This document shows, one piece after another, positions 21,731 through 33,235 of a DNA stretch of 64,000 nt (positions are counted from its first letter, which is position 1; each line of letters begins with the position of its first letter). Position numbers and translations under genes: made by a program. Source of the DNA: Chlorocebus sabaeus (Eukaryota > Chordata > Mammalia > Primates > Cercopithecidae); assembly GCF_047675955.1 (NCBI RefSeq), contig NC_132925.1, forward strand, positions 22,406,688-22,470,687, given 5' to 3'. Under the pieces are notes generated by a model. That model saw only the letters and a program-made list of their open reading frames with translations. It was not told where the DNA came from and searched no databases.

Positions 21731-24130
21731 ATGCACTCATGAAACAGCGCTTCTGCATCAGACTCATGATCAGATTAGAGGCATTTCAAACAAGTTCTGT
21801 TCATCAAGTATAAGAAAATCTTACCTAACAACCTGACTTAGTGAGCAGTTTCATTTCCCAAATGCTTATTTGTGAAATTGAGAACTTCGGTGTTCCTCAG
21901 AAACATTGGCAAGTGAAAAGGTTGAGTTTGCCTAGGGAGGAGGTTTGCTTATTGTTGTGCCATCCGTGTTGGTCTTAGCTTATCTTTGACTTATTATACA
22001 TGAAAAGTTTCCATGCTTACATTATAAACATTGGCTATGTAACTGGATATGGACTTTGAGTTTCTGATCTCTGACTACTATTGCCGTATTTTGTGTAATT
22101 GTTAGCTGTTATCAAATAAACAAACAATGAGTTAATCACATTTACTGTAACAGAAGTTAATATAGGGCTACCACCTGTCTGCTTCCCCCTGGAGAGTCTG
22201 AATTTTGGAGATCATTTTACTGCTGGAAAACTTTTAAGCTCTCCAGGAGGATTTGCTTTAGTTATAGCTGTTTCTCATTTTGTGTAATTTTTTCTCCATT
22301 CCAGTTTGAAAAAGGGAGTGGCTATTATTGGCTAAATGCTCATCTTGGGATGGAGGTTGGAAAAGTAAGAAGATAATTAACACAGCAAAAAGCAGTCTTC
22401 CTTGTCTTCCACCCTCTGCCCCACGATTTTGGCAGAATGGGAAGCTATCCATCAGACAAATCTGATGGGACAAAGTGAGTGGACACTTGATGACTCCTGT
22501 GGGGGTTTGGGATTTGTCAAGACTGCTCTTCAGAGCTTAAGGATGGGTGAAAGCATGTGGGCTGAACTGGATGATCAAACAGAAATGGAAAATCCTCGGG
22601 GCAGGCTAGGTAAGGATCTTAAGCTGAGTCATACTCAAAGCATCATAGACTCCATAGCCCTTCAGTACAGACTCTCACCCTTCCATCCCTCTCATTAGTC
22701 CTAAAAAAATATTAAAAGTAACCATAAACTCATAAAGGAGTAAGAAGACTTTTAAGAATTTAGGGCTTTGTATCTGTGTGTATATTGGAAGAGAGGGTGT
22801 TACTCTTTCGCAAGACATCATAAAACAAAAATCTGTTATTGAAATAGCATAAAATGACATTCTAATAAAGTCAGGAAGGTTGTTATCTCATAATCAGGAA
22901 GTAAATATTTAGGTTCATTATGCGGCATTTTGAGAAAGGTTGCATTGTATTTAAAAGAGTCTGAGGACATCAGTCTTCACTGGGTGATACTTGAAAAGGA
23001 AAGTGGACTAATGGGAAATGCAAATGTTGTAGTGTCTATTATGAAACAGACCAAGAAACCCACTGAAGGAACACAAAGAAATCACTCTCATTAGGCCAAA
23101 AGTGAACTTTAGTAGGAAGTAAATTACCAAAAGTGTTGTTGTCCAGTAAGACTATATCTGAGGAAAATCAAGTTATCTTACCCAAATTCGTTTCTCATAA
23201 TATCTAGCTCTGCCTTCATGATTCTTATTTCCTGATAAATCTCTTCTATATGGGTGCATCCTGTATTAAAAGAAAACAGTTCAGAATCAACTTGCACAAA
23301 TGTGCACTTACTTAATAGAGACCAGTAGTATTGACCATCGGATAGCTTGTAAGCATACAAATATAATGAGTAAGTAGGAGAGCTACTGTGTTGTCAATGG
23401 GTGCATTTGCTAGAAATCAACAATCTGAATTTTCTATTTCCAGCTGAAACTAATGGATGGCAAATCGCGATCAAGGCAGAAAATAGCTGAGAAAGGAATT
23501 ACTATGAATACTTGATAAAAACAAATGAGATGAGCCCTTTGTTTTTTGGATGACTGCATCACAATAAAATAAACTATTGCCTATGTCATTGTTTACTATC
23601 CTGTGTGATACTAAAAATTACCAGGAAAGCATGTTAAAAATACATATTATTGGAATAAAACCAACTTTTGGATCAAATTTTCCATGAAAAATATTGAGTG
23701 TATAATCTTCATAGGAGCCACCCTGTTGACTGTATGAGAGATGAACATGTAGCTTGAAGAAAAAACATGGATGACCTGCATGGTTACAAAACAGAGTAAG
23801 AGGAACACTTCAGTGTACATTTAGCAGAAAATGCTTATTATCAGAAATTGAGTTTGAATTTTATCTCAACCATTTGCTGCCTGGATTGACTTCTACTGCT
23901 TACTTTACTCTTCACTAAAACACATTCATTTTTTATATAATTTTCCAAATAATGTTCACATTTATCAAATGTTATGTAGCTTCACACACATGTTAAGTCT
24001 CATGCTCCTCTATCTGAATTCAGCTTTTTTGAAAAGAGTTTTTTTGGTTACTCCAAGTTTGTACTATGAAATCACGGTTTTCAGGAACATAAAAATATAA
24101 GATTATATGGGAATCTTAGAAATTATGAAG
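21731..24130. other. unique DNA containing a candidate exon
   Basis: No repeat is recognised in this 2.4 kb. A plus-strand frame of 98 codons at 22402-22698 has no recognisable domain. The stretch of interest is the reverse-strand exon candidate at 23182-23260. Confidence 0.5.
23182..23260 (-). CDS. candidate internal coding exon (79 nt), host gene not recognised
   Basis: On the reverse strand a pyrimidine-rich acceptor (CTGTTTTCTTTTAATACAG) leads into 79 nt ending TTTGG, followed by a near-consensus donor GTAAGA. One frame is open across the segment and runs as 25 full codons with two bases left over at each end (it would complete a codon split 1|2 and leave two bases for the next exon). 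The peptide contains IEEIYQEIRIMKAELDIM, with I, I, M, L and M spaced as in an amphipathic, coiled-coil-like helix, and is rich in E, K and R. A second frame is also open, so frame choice is inference. I do not recognise the protein. If real, the host gene runs on the reverse strand and most of this window is its intron. Chance pairing of good splice sites is the main alternative; a non-coding RNA exon is another. Confidence 0.42.
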
Positions 24131-24255
24131 GCTAGTAGTTCTTAAATGTGGCTTGTTAGAAATCACAAATGCCAAACTTACTGTATTATACTCTGGGGAT
24201 GGACTGATGCCATGTAGTTTTTACAGCTTCTCAAGGTGATTTTGATGTAAACAAT
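24131..24255. mobile_element. MER5-like hAT-Charlie DNA transposon fragment
   Basis: The left side reads TAGTTCTTAAATGTGGC..TTAGAAATCAC and the right side reads CTTCTCAAGGTGATTTTGATGT, the two terminal landmarks of the small MER5A/B elements (caatggttctcaa… and its reverse complement). It is internally diverged. The near-palindromic structure makes the strand uncertain. Confidence 0.65.
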
Positions 24256-24522
24256 GAAAATCATTGTTCATTCTACAGAAAGATACCTTTGTTCTAGAGA
24301 AATTCAGCAACTTAGCCAAGTTCACAGAGATGATTCAGACAAATGAGAACTAAAATAGAGAACTTCAGACTCTCAGATCAATTTCCTTTCTGAAACATCA
24401 AGAAAGAAAAGTTAAAATATAATTTTTCTTCATTGTGAATGTACTAAATGCCATTGAATTTAATACTTTAAAGTGATTAGTTTGCATTAGACAAATTTTA
24501 CCCAATTAAAAAGTAATTTAAA

Positions 24523-24827
24523 GCTGGGCATGGTGACCTAAGCCTGTAATCCCAGCACTTTGGGAGGCTGAGGCAAGGGAATCACAAGGTCAGGAGTTCA
24601 AGACCAGCCTGACCAATATGATGAAACTCCATCTCTACTAAAATTACAAAAAATTAGCCGGGCATAGTGGTGGGTGCCTGTAGTCCCAGCTACTTGGGAG
24701 GCTGAGGCAGGAGAATCATTTGAACCCGGGAGGCAGAGGTTGCAGTGAGCCGAGATCGAGCCACTGTATTCCAACCCGGGTGACAGAGTGAGACTCCGTC
24801 TCAAAAAATAAATAAAAAAAATTAAAT
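24523..24827 (+). mobile_element. Alu SINE, full length
   Basis: Complete dimer with A-rich tail (AAATAAA units). The target duplication is AAAAASTAATTTAAA at 24508-24522 and 24828-24842, with one mismatch in 15. S-like by general sequence. Confidence 0.97.
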
Positions 24828-24842
24828 AAAAACTAATTTAAA

Positions 24843-25334
24843 AACATACAAAAAACACCACTTTTATTTCACTATTATGTAGACACGTTAATTTTCTAAA
24901 TAACATTGTAGAATAGGAACCACATGTTATGTCTGGCTAGTGCAACAGCCAACAGAGAAATCATTGATATAAATCATTCAAGCTCCTAAATCAGCTCTCT
25001 GGTCGGTAAAATTAGGGAATGAGGATAATAATGCTTTGTTGTTGAACAAATGTGAATCTGTGAAAGAGGATATATATAGTCTGCCTGGTACACAGTGGTT
25101 GGTCACTGCTAGTTTGACTTCGGGATGAATACAATATATCATATGCTTTTCTCTCCTCTCACCTTGGTCACCACAGTGTCTTCCAGTAGTAGGTGGCAAG
25201 TAACTTATTTATCAACTTGTCTATTGACTAATAAGACCACATAGATATCACCCTCTTATCAGGTGAAAATAAATTTCCTTGAAATCTCACTTTATAAGAT
25301 AGCTAAGTAAATTCCATTCACTCCATATGTGAAT
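24843..25334. other. unique non-coding DNA
   Basis: Nothing recognised. Confidence 0.5.
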
Positions 25335-25495
25335 GTTCTGCTTTTCTGACTAGGTTACAAGTTGTAAGGGCAGGACTCATTTTTGGGGTAATTATAGCTT
25401 TAAACACACCCAGATGGCTATTATACAGTAGCCATATCCAATGCATATAATAAATAATTAATTGAACAAATAAATAAATAGAAATTACAGCCCAT
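25335..25495 (+). mobile_element. L2 LINE 3' end (weak)
   Basis: AAGTTGTAAGGGCAGGACTCATTTTT and, later, GCATATAATAAATAATTAATTGAACAAATAAAT imitate the L2 tail ('…gtaagctccttgagggcagggac…' and '…aataaatgtttgttgaatgaa'). Highly diverged. Confidence 0.5.
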
Positions 25496-26534
25496 AAAAG
25501 CTCCTCATTAACTTTCCCAGTACTAGCCTACCTCTTGCAATTAATTTTAAATTTTCTTGTTTCTCCTTTATTAAGTAAGCTGAAATGAAATAGAAATGAT
25601 ATAATTGTTTTTACTTTCTCATTTGGAGAAATACTCGTGCAATCTCAGTCCTCAGAGCATACAGAAAATGAGACTAGATGAGTTCCATTTGATAGACAAA
25701 TAACAGAATTCTGAACAATAATGGAATCACATTTATTCCAGCGAATATATGTATACCCATTCCATTGCAGAAAATATTATAATTCCCGTAAATTTAAAAA
25801 AATAGAAGACATTTATTTTGCCATTACAGAAGTATTCCAGAGGAAAAATTAGGATTTACTCCTCTTTTATAACCACTATTATGTGAGGCTTCCTCAATAG
25901 TAAGCCTACCTCCTTTTAGTGAAGAACAGTGCATATGAGCATCCCTGCTGTAGGGTTATATCTTGAAGACAACTTTTGTCTTCCATACCCAAATTCCTAG
26001 TGTTATACAGGCCAAGGATGAGATATGGGAACCCAGACATGAAGTTGTCAGTGTGTCTCACAGGAAAAGTATTAAGCGAATGATTTTGTCTATTCTATGG
26101 AGGCCAACTGATGTAATCTTTAGAAAAAATAGACATGATGTGGTATGATTTGAGGGATTTAGCAAACCTTAAGGATATGTGGTAGTGACAGTGGACAATG
26201 TTTCTCAGAGACATCTTTCCTCAGTACTAGTTTTGTGAGCTCTCCTACGGAAAGATGTGAGTCCACAGGCCACGGATGCACTCTACCCCAGTCCTAACTC
26301 TATTGTTAGAGCATGAATTATCCATGCAGGAATATATCTTTCAAGCACAATGTTTTGGATTCCTGAGAGCTTTAAATACAATTCAATCATTATTATTTTT
26401 CTAATCCAGAAATCAGTAGAGTGAATAATGGCCCACAAAATTCATCTAAAGGGATCTTGACTTGATTAAAATGAATCACCCAGGTTCATATAAATATCTT
26501 GCACATAATTTCATTTTGAATTGGCAATGTGGCA
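25496..26534. other. unique non-coding DNA
   Basis: No gene or clear repeat. Confidence 0.5.
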
Positions 26535-26700
26535 ATGTAGTGCAAAGAGAACTGGACTGGAAGTCAGGAAAGCTGATTAAGGCTGGAATCTTCTTCAATG
26601 AAGTGTGTGAACATAGCAAAATTAAATACTTTCTGAACCCCAGCTTTCCTTATATTTATAGTGAAAGAATTAGAAAACACAAGGTCCATTATACCTCCAC
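26535..26700 (-). mobile_element. MIR SINE, antisense
   Basis: On the plus strand AGTGCAAAGAGAACTGGACTGGAAGTCAGGAAA is the reverse complement of the MIR 3' region, followed by decayed text up to CCCCAGCTTTCCTTATATTTATAGTGAAA. Good landmarks over about 165 bp. Confidence 0.8.
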
Positions 26701-26856
26701 GGTTCAGCATAGCTCTTAAATTTATAATTTATTTGACATTTCTGGGCTCTCTCAGAAGAGATTTTGTCTCACTATCCTTGGGATGAAAATAGGATACTTT
26801 CTTTCCTTTCATCTCTCCATTTGTCAGAGACATTAAAAAAAAATCATTTCTCTCCT

Positions 26857-27039
26857 TTTTTTTTTAAATTTATTTTTTATATTTTTGAGACAGATCCTCG
26901 CTCTGTCACCCAGGCTGGAGTGCAGTGGTGCCATCTCGGCTCACTGCAAGCTCTGCCTCCTGGGTTCACGCCATTCTCTTGCCTCAGCCTCCCGAGTAGC
27001 TGGGACTGCAGGTGCCCGCCACCACGCCTGGCTAATTTA
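26857..27039 (-). mobile_element. 5'-truncated Alu, right arm only
   Basis: A T-rich tail side is followed by the reverse complement of the Alu right monomer, which stops in the A-rich linker at GGCTAATTT. CTCTCCT occurs at 26850-26856 and again at 27040-27046, fitting a short target duplication around a truncated insertion. Confidence 0.9.
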
Positions 27040-27046
27040 CTCTCCT

Positions 27047-28928
27047 CTTAATGTTCTGTCTTAGTCTAGGCCATAGTGTGGACAGAACAAACATTGTCAG
27101 TCAGGGAACCGTGATTGGCTACACTCACCCTCTCTCTAAGCTGGTTTGCTAAAGGGAAAGCTTTGTCTCAAAATGAATGGCTAACAATATGGTAGGTTTA
27201 TTAAAAAAAACAATCAGCAAGTTCATATAAACATTGCGGTACTCAATGAAAGACGTGCTGAGAAGGTAACAACATGTGATGAATGGGTAAATTTTCTAGA
27301 ATCTCGCAAGCCTTTGAACATAGCTCTCCCTGGTGGAGACTGCCTGAGCCAACTTGACATTGTTTTTCCTCATGGTTGGCAGTTGTAGAGTGCAGTGGAA
27401 CAATCAGTTCCTTGGTTATCCTCCAAGGTGAGCAAGGTCAGTTTTAAACAGCTTTGCTCTCAGGGAGCCTCATATTTTACTCTAGTCTCCTAACCTCACA
27501 AATCTTGAGGCTGGCACTGAAGTCAGTGAGCCCTCTGCAGCCTGATTCCCCACAGTGACTTCTCTCTTTTTACAAACAATGCCTCATCTTGGTTCTGCAC
27601 ACCTGCACAGGTTTTGAGGGAGTAGGACTGCAATTAGTCAATGCAGCCATAATTCAACCATGATAAAGTATTTGCTTTCACCAGGGTCCTTTTTGTACAG
27701 TCTCAGATTAAGCCCCACCACAGGAAAATTGCCCTTGAATGTTTGGTCCTTCATCAGCATTAAACCACAGAGCTGACTTTGAATTTTGTCAAATGATTGT
27801 CATAGGACAGGGTGAGATTACACAGTCTTTTGCTTATTAGCATTTCATTTAGAACATTACCATATCAAATTGGCTTAATTCTCTTCAGGGTATAAATATT
27901 TAAATTTTACAAATTCCAATTATGTTCCTTGCCCCTATTTTGTTTTTCCACAAGAAAAAATAAATAAATAAACATGATCCAGAACGTATGTTAATCTCAC
28001 TTAAGGCAAGGAGGAGCCTGAAGATGAACGGTTCGTGAAATGACAGATGTCCTAGGAAAGAAAACATCTCCAAAGTAAGACCATTTTACTCCCATTTCTT
28101 TGAGTGACATGGACGTTTCCAACTAAATTTATATTCAGCATTTCATTTCATGTAAGCAAGTTAGTGATATTGTTTGCAAATAGGTCCTTGTTAATGTGGA
28201 GTGAAGTTCCTTGAAAATGCAGCAGAACCTTTTTTTGGGTGTGCCCTGATGATCCTCATCTGCTCCCTACAGTGTCATTGACTTCTTTAGATTGTTGTCA
28301 GGAAATCAGACACTCCATTGAAACAATCCTGGGAAAAGAATTCAAGAATCTGGTTTCTATTTTTGCTTCTGCTCCTAGAACATTGGACCAGCAGTGCTGT
28401 AAAGGACCTGTGTTTGTATGGATGGGACATTGCATAGACCAGCTTAGCAAGACTAATTGATGGTTCAAGTTCTCTGAAGTATAATTAGTGGCCAGAGGTT
28501 GGACTAGAAGGAAGAGAATAAGCAGATTGTTTGTCCAGGTTTTGATTTGCCTGACGAGGTGTGTCCATTTTCTCATGGTTAACACCTGTATCAACAGCAC
28601 TGAGAAGCGACTAAACATTAAAGATTTGAAGAAAACATTTCATAACCTATGAAGAATTTTACAAACTCTTGGATAGATGAGGCATTGTGGCATTCCACAT
28701 CTAATGCTACGAGTTGTTTTCCTGTTTCCTTTTTGCATGCAGCCATATAATAAATAGAACTGAGCTGTGTGGTGACCCATGGGATAATTATAAATATAGT
28801 AATGGTTGTGTTTGGTCTATCTGACAGACAAAATATGGAGAAATGTGGTTATTGTACTGTAGTAAAATTGTTCTGTGCTAAGGGGCTGAATGAGAACTAC
28901 AAATACCTTTGAGTATGGCTTTACCCAA
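27047..28928. other. unique non-coding DNA
   Basis: No repeat recognised over almost 1.9 kb. Around 28239-28620 open frames occur on both strands (73 codons plus, 106 codons minus). Each overlaps the other, neither has a recognisable domain, and no paired splice sites were found. Confidence 0.5.
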
Positions 28929-28943
28929 AAGGTGTGATCATTC

Positions 28944-29272
28944 ATCATTCTTTTTTTTTTCTTTTCTTTTCTTTTTTTTTTTTTTTGTTTTGAGATGAAG
29001 TCTCGCACTGTCGTCCAGGCTGGAGTGCAATGGCGTGATCTCGGCTCGCTGCAACCTCTGCCTCCCAGGTTCACGTGATTCTCTTGCTTCAGCCTCCCGA
29101 GTAGCTGGGATTACAGGTGCACACCCCCACACCTGGCTAATTTTTTGTGTTTTTAATCGAGACGAGGTTTTACCGTGTTGGCCAGACTGGTCTCGAACTC
29201 CTGATCTTCTGATCCGCCTGCCTCGGCCTCCCAAAGTGCTGGGATTACAGGCATGAGCCACTGCACCTGGCC
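28944..29272 (-). mobile_element. Alu SINE, full length, antisense
   Basis: A long interrupted T tract (TTTTC units) leads into a complete reverse-complement Alu. The target duplication is AAGGTGTRATYATTC at 28929-28943 and 29273-29287 (13 of 15, both differences transitions). Open frames on both strands here are translated Alu. Confidence 0.97.
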
Positions 29273-29499
29273 AAGGTGTAATTATTCTTATTGTGAATCT
29301 ACTGGAAAATCTACATCTGTTACAAATAAGACAAGGGGTCCACCCAAGGTGTGCTTAGAATTTGAATCTGCCTTTGTCTTGATTAAAAATATATCATGAT
29401 ATTCAGGATAGAAAATTTATACTTTAGGTGGAGGCCTTGTCTCTCTCCAAACTTTTCCACAATGACTTTGAAGTATTTCTCAAAATGCAGTTCTTATGT

Positions 29500-29985
29500 C
29501 AATCATCTATGATGACTAGTTCCCTGTAGCCTTCTGGATAAAAATCTAAAGTATTAATCATGGCACCTCAGGCCTCAGGCTATCTCTTTAATGTCATCTC
29601 TTTTCTCTGGCCCTCTCATGCATTATTTTCTGGTTATATTGAACTGTCTGTTGTACCTTGGCTACTACATTTCTCATCTCCTTGTATTTGGATTTGTGAT
29701 TCCTACACCCTGTAAACCCTTTTTACAAATTAGCTTGAATAACTCTTATTCATTTTCTAGAATGCAATTACTCCTTCAAGGAAACTCCCTTAATTTTACA
29801 TCAATGTCCCAACTCCAACTGAGATTTTCGTTCTTCCTGGATATTCTTTGTTCATTTAACTATCACCCACTACGCTATAAATTCCTTGCTCCTAGGAATG
29901 TTATCTTTTATTTACCAATCTATAGTGCTTAGCTGTGTCTGATATATAGTAAGCTTCAGTCAGTGTTTGTTGAATGAGTAAGTGG
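29500..29985 (+). mobile_element. L2 LINE 3' end
   Basis: The 3' L2 order is visible: AAAAATCTAAAGTATTAATCATGG, TCTTTTCTCTGGCCCTCTCATG, TACAAATTAGCTTGAATAAC, TACGCTATAAATTCCTTG, TATAGTGCTTAGCTGTGTCTGATATATAGTAAG and the tail TGTTTGTTGAATGAGTAAG. Sense orientation, reaching the true 3' end. Confidence 0.85.
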
Positions 29986-30639
29986 GGTAAGTCAGAAGTG
30001 AGGGATCTAGGAAAGGTGTCTTTGAAGTTAGCCAGCCCTTTGGAACCGGAGTAGATATCTTAGTCATTGAATAACAGATCGTTTTTGTCTTTCACTATAT
30101 TTGCTGCTTTTTCTTTACCTTGGTATTTAATGAAGTCTCTTTTAAAGTTCTGGCCTCCCTAAACTGTGCTAAGAGAAACATAGAAGAGATTTTGTTTGTG
30201 CTTTAGATAGAGCAAAGAAAGGGTATACCATCCCTCCTGAGGCCAGCAAGATGGTAGCAGCAATATCTGAAATGTGAGAATCTCAAGAGGAAAGCAAGGA
30301 CTTCCAAGGAGAGTGGAAGGACTACTGGGTCAATTATTTTTCCAGAAATAATAAAAGCCTGGAGGTTTGAGGTTTTGTTTTAACAAGGAAAATCCCATTT
30401 TCTTCCAGTGCCTTTCCACTGTCTCCTTTTAGTCATATTCTCCTCACTTTGCCAGGCTGTCCAGGTCCTTTATGCTGTCCTCTGGTTTCTCAAGAACCCC
30501 CACAGAGTTGCTACAACCTTTTCTGGATTCCTACACCTGCTATGGTTGGGAGCCTTTCCCAGACAGCAGTCACCTAAACAGGACATTTACCCTTACACGT
30601 TCTGAGTGTTTATGAGTGAATGTACCTTGCTTCATAGGA
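29986..30639. other. unique non-coding DNA
   Basis: Nothing recognised. Confidence 0.5.
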
Positions 30640-31210
30640 GTAGGTTTCACTCCAAAACTTGTGGCTTAATACAGCAATCATTTAGTTATCTCCCATGTTT
30701 CCATGGGTTTACTGTGTTCAGCTGGCTATTATTCTGCTGCTCTTGCTTGTGGTTTCTCATGTGGTTGCAGTCAGACGATGACTATTTCCTCATCTGCAGG
30801 CTGCTGTTATAATCTGGAGGCCTGTGTGAGATATTGGGAGTGCTGAACCTCCCTCCTTCTCCATGTAGTCTCAGGACTTCTCTATAATGATGTTTTAATG
30901 ATGTCTCCTTGTGATAGCTGGACCTCGGCCTCCCTAATTGTTGAGTTTACAGGTGTGAGCCACTACACCCAGCAGGAGGAAGACTTCTTATGTGGCCACT
31001 CAGAGTTCCCAAAACCAAGCAAACGGAGGCAGAGGCTACCAGCCCTATTAAAATCTAGGTCCAGAGGGTCACCATGTCACTCCTAGTATGTACTATTGTT
31101 CATGGAAGTCACAGGGAAGACGGATTTATTGTGGGAGGGGACTACACAAAATTATGAATGCCAGAAGGCATGGTTCATTGGGGACATCTTTTAAAACTAG
31201 CTAACTTGTT
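30640..31210 (-). mobile_element. ancient MLT1-type LTR, antisense
   Basis: On the plus strand TCCAAAACTTGTGGCTTAATACAGCAATCATTTA starts the reverse complement of an MLT1-like 3' end, then TCATGTGGTTGCAGTCAGACGATG, and, near the far end, GTGGGAGGGGACTACACAAAATTATGAATGCC with CATTGGGGACATCTTTTAAA. An Alu stub at 30922-30973 lies inside. Family name tentative, LTR nature fairly sure. Confidence 0.7.
30922..30973 (-). mobile_element. Alu 5'-end stub, about 50 bp
   Basis: CTCGGCCTCC and then GTTTACAGGTGTGAGCCACTACACCCAGC is the reverse complement of the first 50 bases of Alu. The rest of the element is missing, with no poly(T), so it is 3'-truncated. Confidence 0.8.
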
Positions 31211-31689
31211 ATCATAGGACACTTACATTTTAATAAACAATCAATAGTTTTTTTTTTCTTAAATAATTTTAAGCACCAAGATTGTGTGTTCCTTCCTTTC
31301 TGCGAAACTTTCTTCCTTTTAGCTTTCTAATCAAATTGTCTATCACTTTGACTCACCACTCTCTCCATCACTTCCACTTCCTTAGTACTTGTCTCCATCA
31401 CTTTCCTTGGTTCTGGTTCCTTTGCTTTTCTCCCCCAAAACTGGCAAGACTCAACACCCAGGTCTTGTCACTCTCTCTTACTAAGCTTCCATTGTATCTT
31501 CCCCATAGAGTTAAACTCATTACAGTTCTTTTATGAGTTCTCCTTGACCTTCTTCACTGAGTCCACCTCCCACCACTCCTTCTGTATGTCCTAAGCTCTA
31601 GTCATTTTGAACATTAACACTTTCTTCAGTAAGATGTGTTCCTTCATATTTTACGTTGTTCCAGATACTATTTCTTCTGACGAGAAGGA
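31211..31689. other. pyrimidine-rich DNA, possible L2
   Basis: The stretch is rich in TCC and TTC, which is common in the L2 middle part, but no landmark is clear enough to assign it. Confidence 0.35.
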
Positions 31690-31965
31690 AGAAACATGTT
31701 TCTAAACCCCTTAGTGTTCTCTAGTCCACTCTTGGAACAAGTTAGAAGAATGTTCCTCTCCAGCTTCCTCTGCATTATTGATTTCTCTTTCTTCTTCCTT
31801 TTCATAGCACTTTTGATATACAATTTATTTTATTGCATTGTAAACACTACAGAGTGTCTCTCTTTCCAGAGATGTCTTATTCATCTCTGTGTCTTCTTGT
31901 TACAGTGTTTCACAGTGTCTAAAATATGGATGTTACAATCATATTGAATTGGCTGGCTGAATTAT
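31690..31965 (+). mobile_element. L2-like LINE 3' region
   Basis: TTTTCATAGCACTTTTGATATACAATTTATTTTATTG with GATGTCTTATTCATCTCTGTGTC resembles the L2 run '…ccatagcacttac…' to '…cttattcatctttgtatc…'. The tail is lost. Confidence 0.5.
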
Positions 31966-32139
31966 TTTATTCTTATTTTCCTTCCTCAACTATTACCTCT
32001 ATGTTAGTGTACATATTTTTCTATGATCCTTTAGCTATGAAATAATATTTCATACTGCCTATTGGGATTTATACCTAGTCTCCTGTGGTCACCTGAAAAG
32101 TAGCATTTGTAGAGCTACATTTACTGTCTTTCCCTCCCA

Positions 32140-32402
32140 AATTTCATAATCTCTTTCAGTGAAACCATCATTATCCCAGTTAACAAGACTAACTTTTCTC
32201 CCTTCATTCATCCAAATCAGTCAGTCTTAGATTTTAGGCATTTTTTTTCTTTTGACATTACTCTCATATTTACTTTTGTGAATATATCCTTACTGCCATC
32301 CTTTTAACCCAGACCTTCTTCTCATGCATGGATGATCACCTTGCTGTTTGTCTTGTTTTCCTCTCTAATCCCTTCCTCTCTCATGGCTAGGCTGATATTT
32401 CT
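32140..32402 (+). mobile_element. L2 LINE, left part (split by Alu)
   Basis: GTGAAACCATCATTATCCCAGT and GAATATATCCTTACTGCCATCC with ATGCATGGATGATCACC follow the L2 3' half in sense. The text resumes after the Alu at 32677. Confidence 0.75.
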
Positions 32403-32676
32403 TCTTCTTCTTTTTTTTTGGACAGAGTCTCACTCTGTTGCCCAGGCTGGAGGGCAGTGGGGTGATCTTGGCTCACTGCAACCTTCGCCTCACAGATTCA
32501 AGTGATTCCCCTGCCTCAGCCTCCGGAGTAGCTGGAATTACAGATACCTGCCACCATGCCCAACTAATTTTTTGTATTTTTAGTAGAGTCCAGGTTGATC
32601 TCTAACTCCGACCTCAGGTGATTTGGCTGCCTTGGCCTCTAAAGTGCTGGGATTACAGGTTGTGAGCCACCTGGCA
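32403..32676 (-). mobile_element. Alu SINE in L2, antisense, with small internal deletions
   Basis: A T-rich start then a reverse-complement Alu. The target duplication is TAGGCTGATWTTTCT (32388-32402 and 32677-32691, 14 of 15). The element lacks short segments in the left-arm region and at its 5' end (CCACCTGGCA). Confidence 0.95.
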
Positions 32677-33235
32677 TAGGCTGATTTTTCTAAAACAACT
32701 CTTTCACAGTGTTGCTCTGGTGCTCCTAGAAATGGTGTTTGCTGTCACATTAAATCTGCCCTTCTGCTTGCTTCTCACTGCCTTCCACAATCAAACCCCA
32801 CTCTGCCAATCTTTCTCTCTTTCCTCCTTTTAAGTAGCATCCACCCACATCACCTTTCCTCATTGATTCAGGCTTAAATGAACACTTGTGCAATCCCAAT
32901 TACAAGGTCTATCTGTCTAGAAGGTTCTCCTCTTGCCCCTTTCCCCTTCTCACAAGTCAATATCCTTCCCATCCTTCCAGGATGCGTTCAAGTTTGAATC
33001 ATCTATTATTTTTCTTTCAACTTCCTCCTGCCTTCTCTACTCTCTTTCATCTCTGAGCTCTGAATGCAGAAATATTATGTCAGAACCACATGTTTACTGT
33101 GCTTTACCAACACATGTGCTTCTTGAGGTTAGAAATTATGGTTTATCTTCTGCAGTAATTCTCACAGTGTCATAATGCCCAGCACAATGCTGTGTAGTAG
33201 ATGACCATGTAACATTGGTGGGTAAATTACATGAA
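32677..33235 (+). mobile_element. L2 LINE, right part, to the 3' end
   Basis: Continues directly from the left part: GATTTTTCTAAAACAACTC, CTCACTGCCTTCCACAATC, TTCTTGAGGTTAGAAATTATGG, CATAATGCCCAGCACAATGCTGTGTAGTAGATG. The two halves join at the Alu target site, so this is one L2 copy. Confidence 0.8.

Noticed and set aside
21424..21813. 129-codon plus-strand open frame
   Set aside because: Lies mostly on an L2 3' region, which is non-coding.
28239..28620. Open frames of 73 (plus) and 106 (minus) codons, protein-like at a glance
   Set aside because: They overlap each other on opposite strands, have no poly(A) or target duplication that would mark a processed pseudogene, and no domain was recognised.
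28938..29261. 107-codon and 85-codon reverse-strand frames
   Set aside because: Pure translation of an antisense Alu and its A-rich tail.
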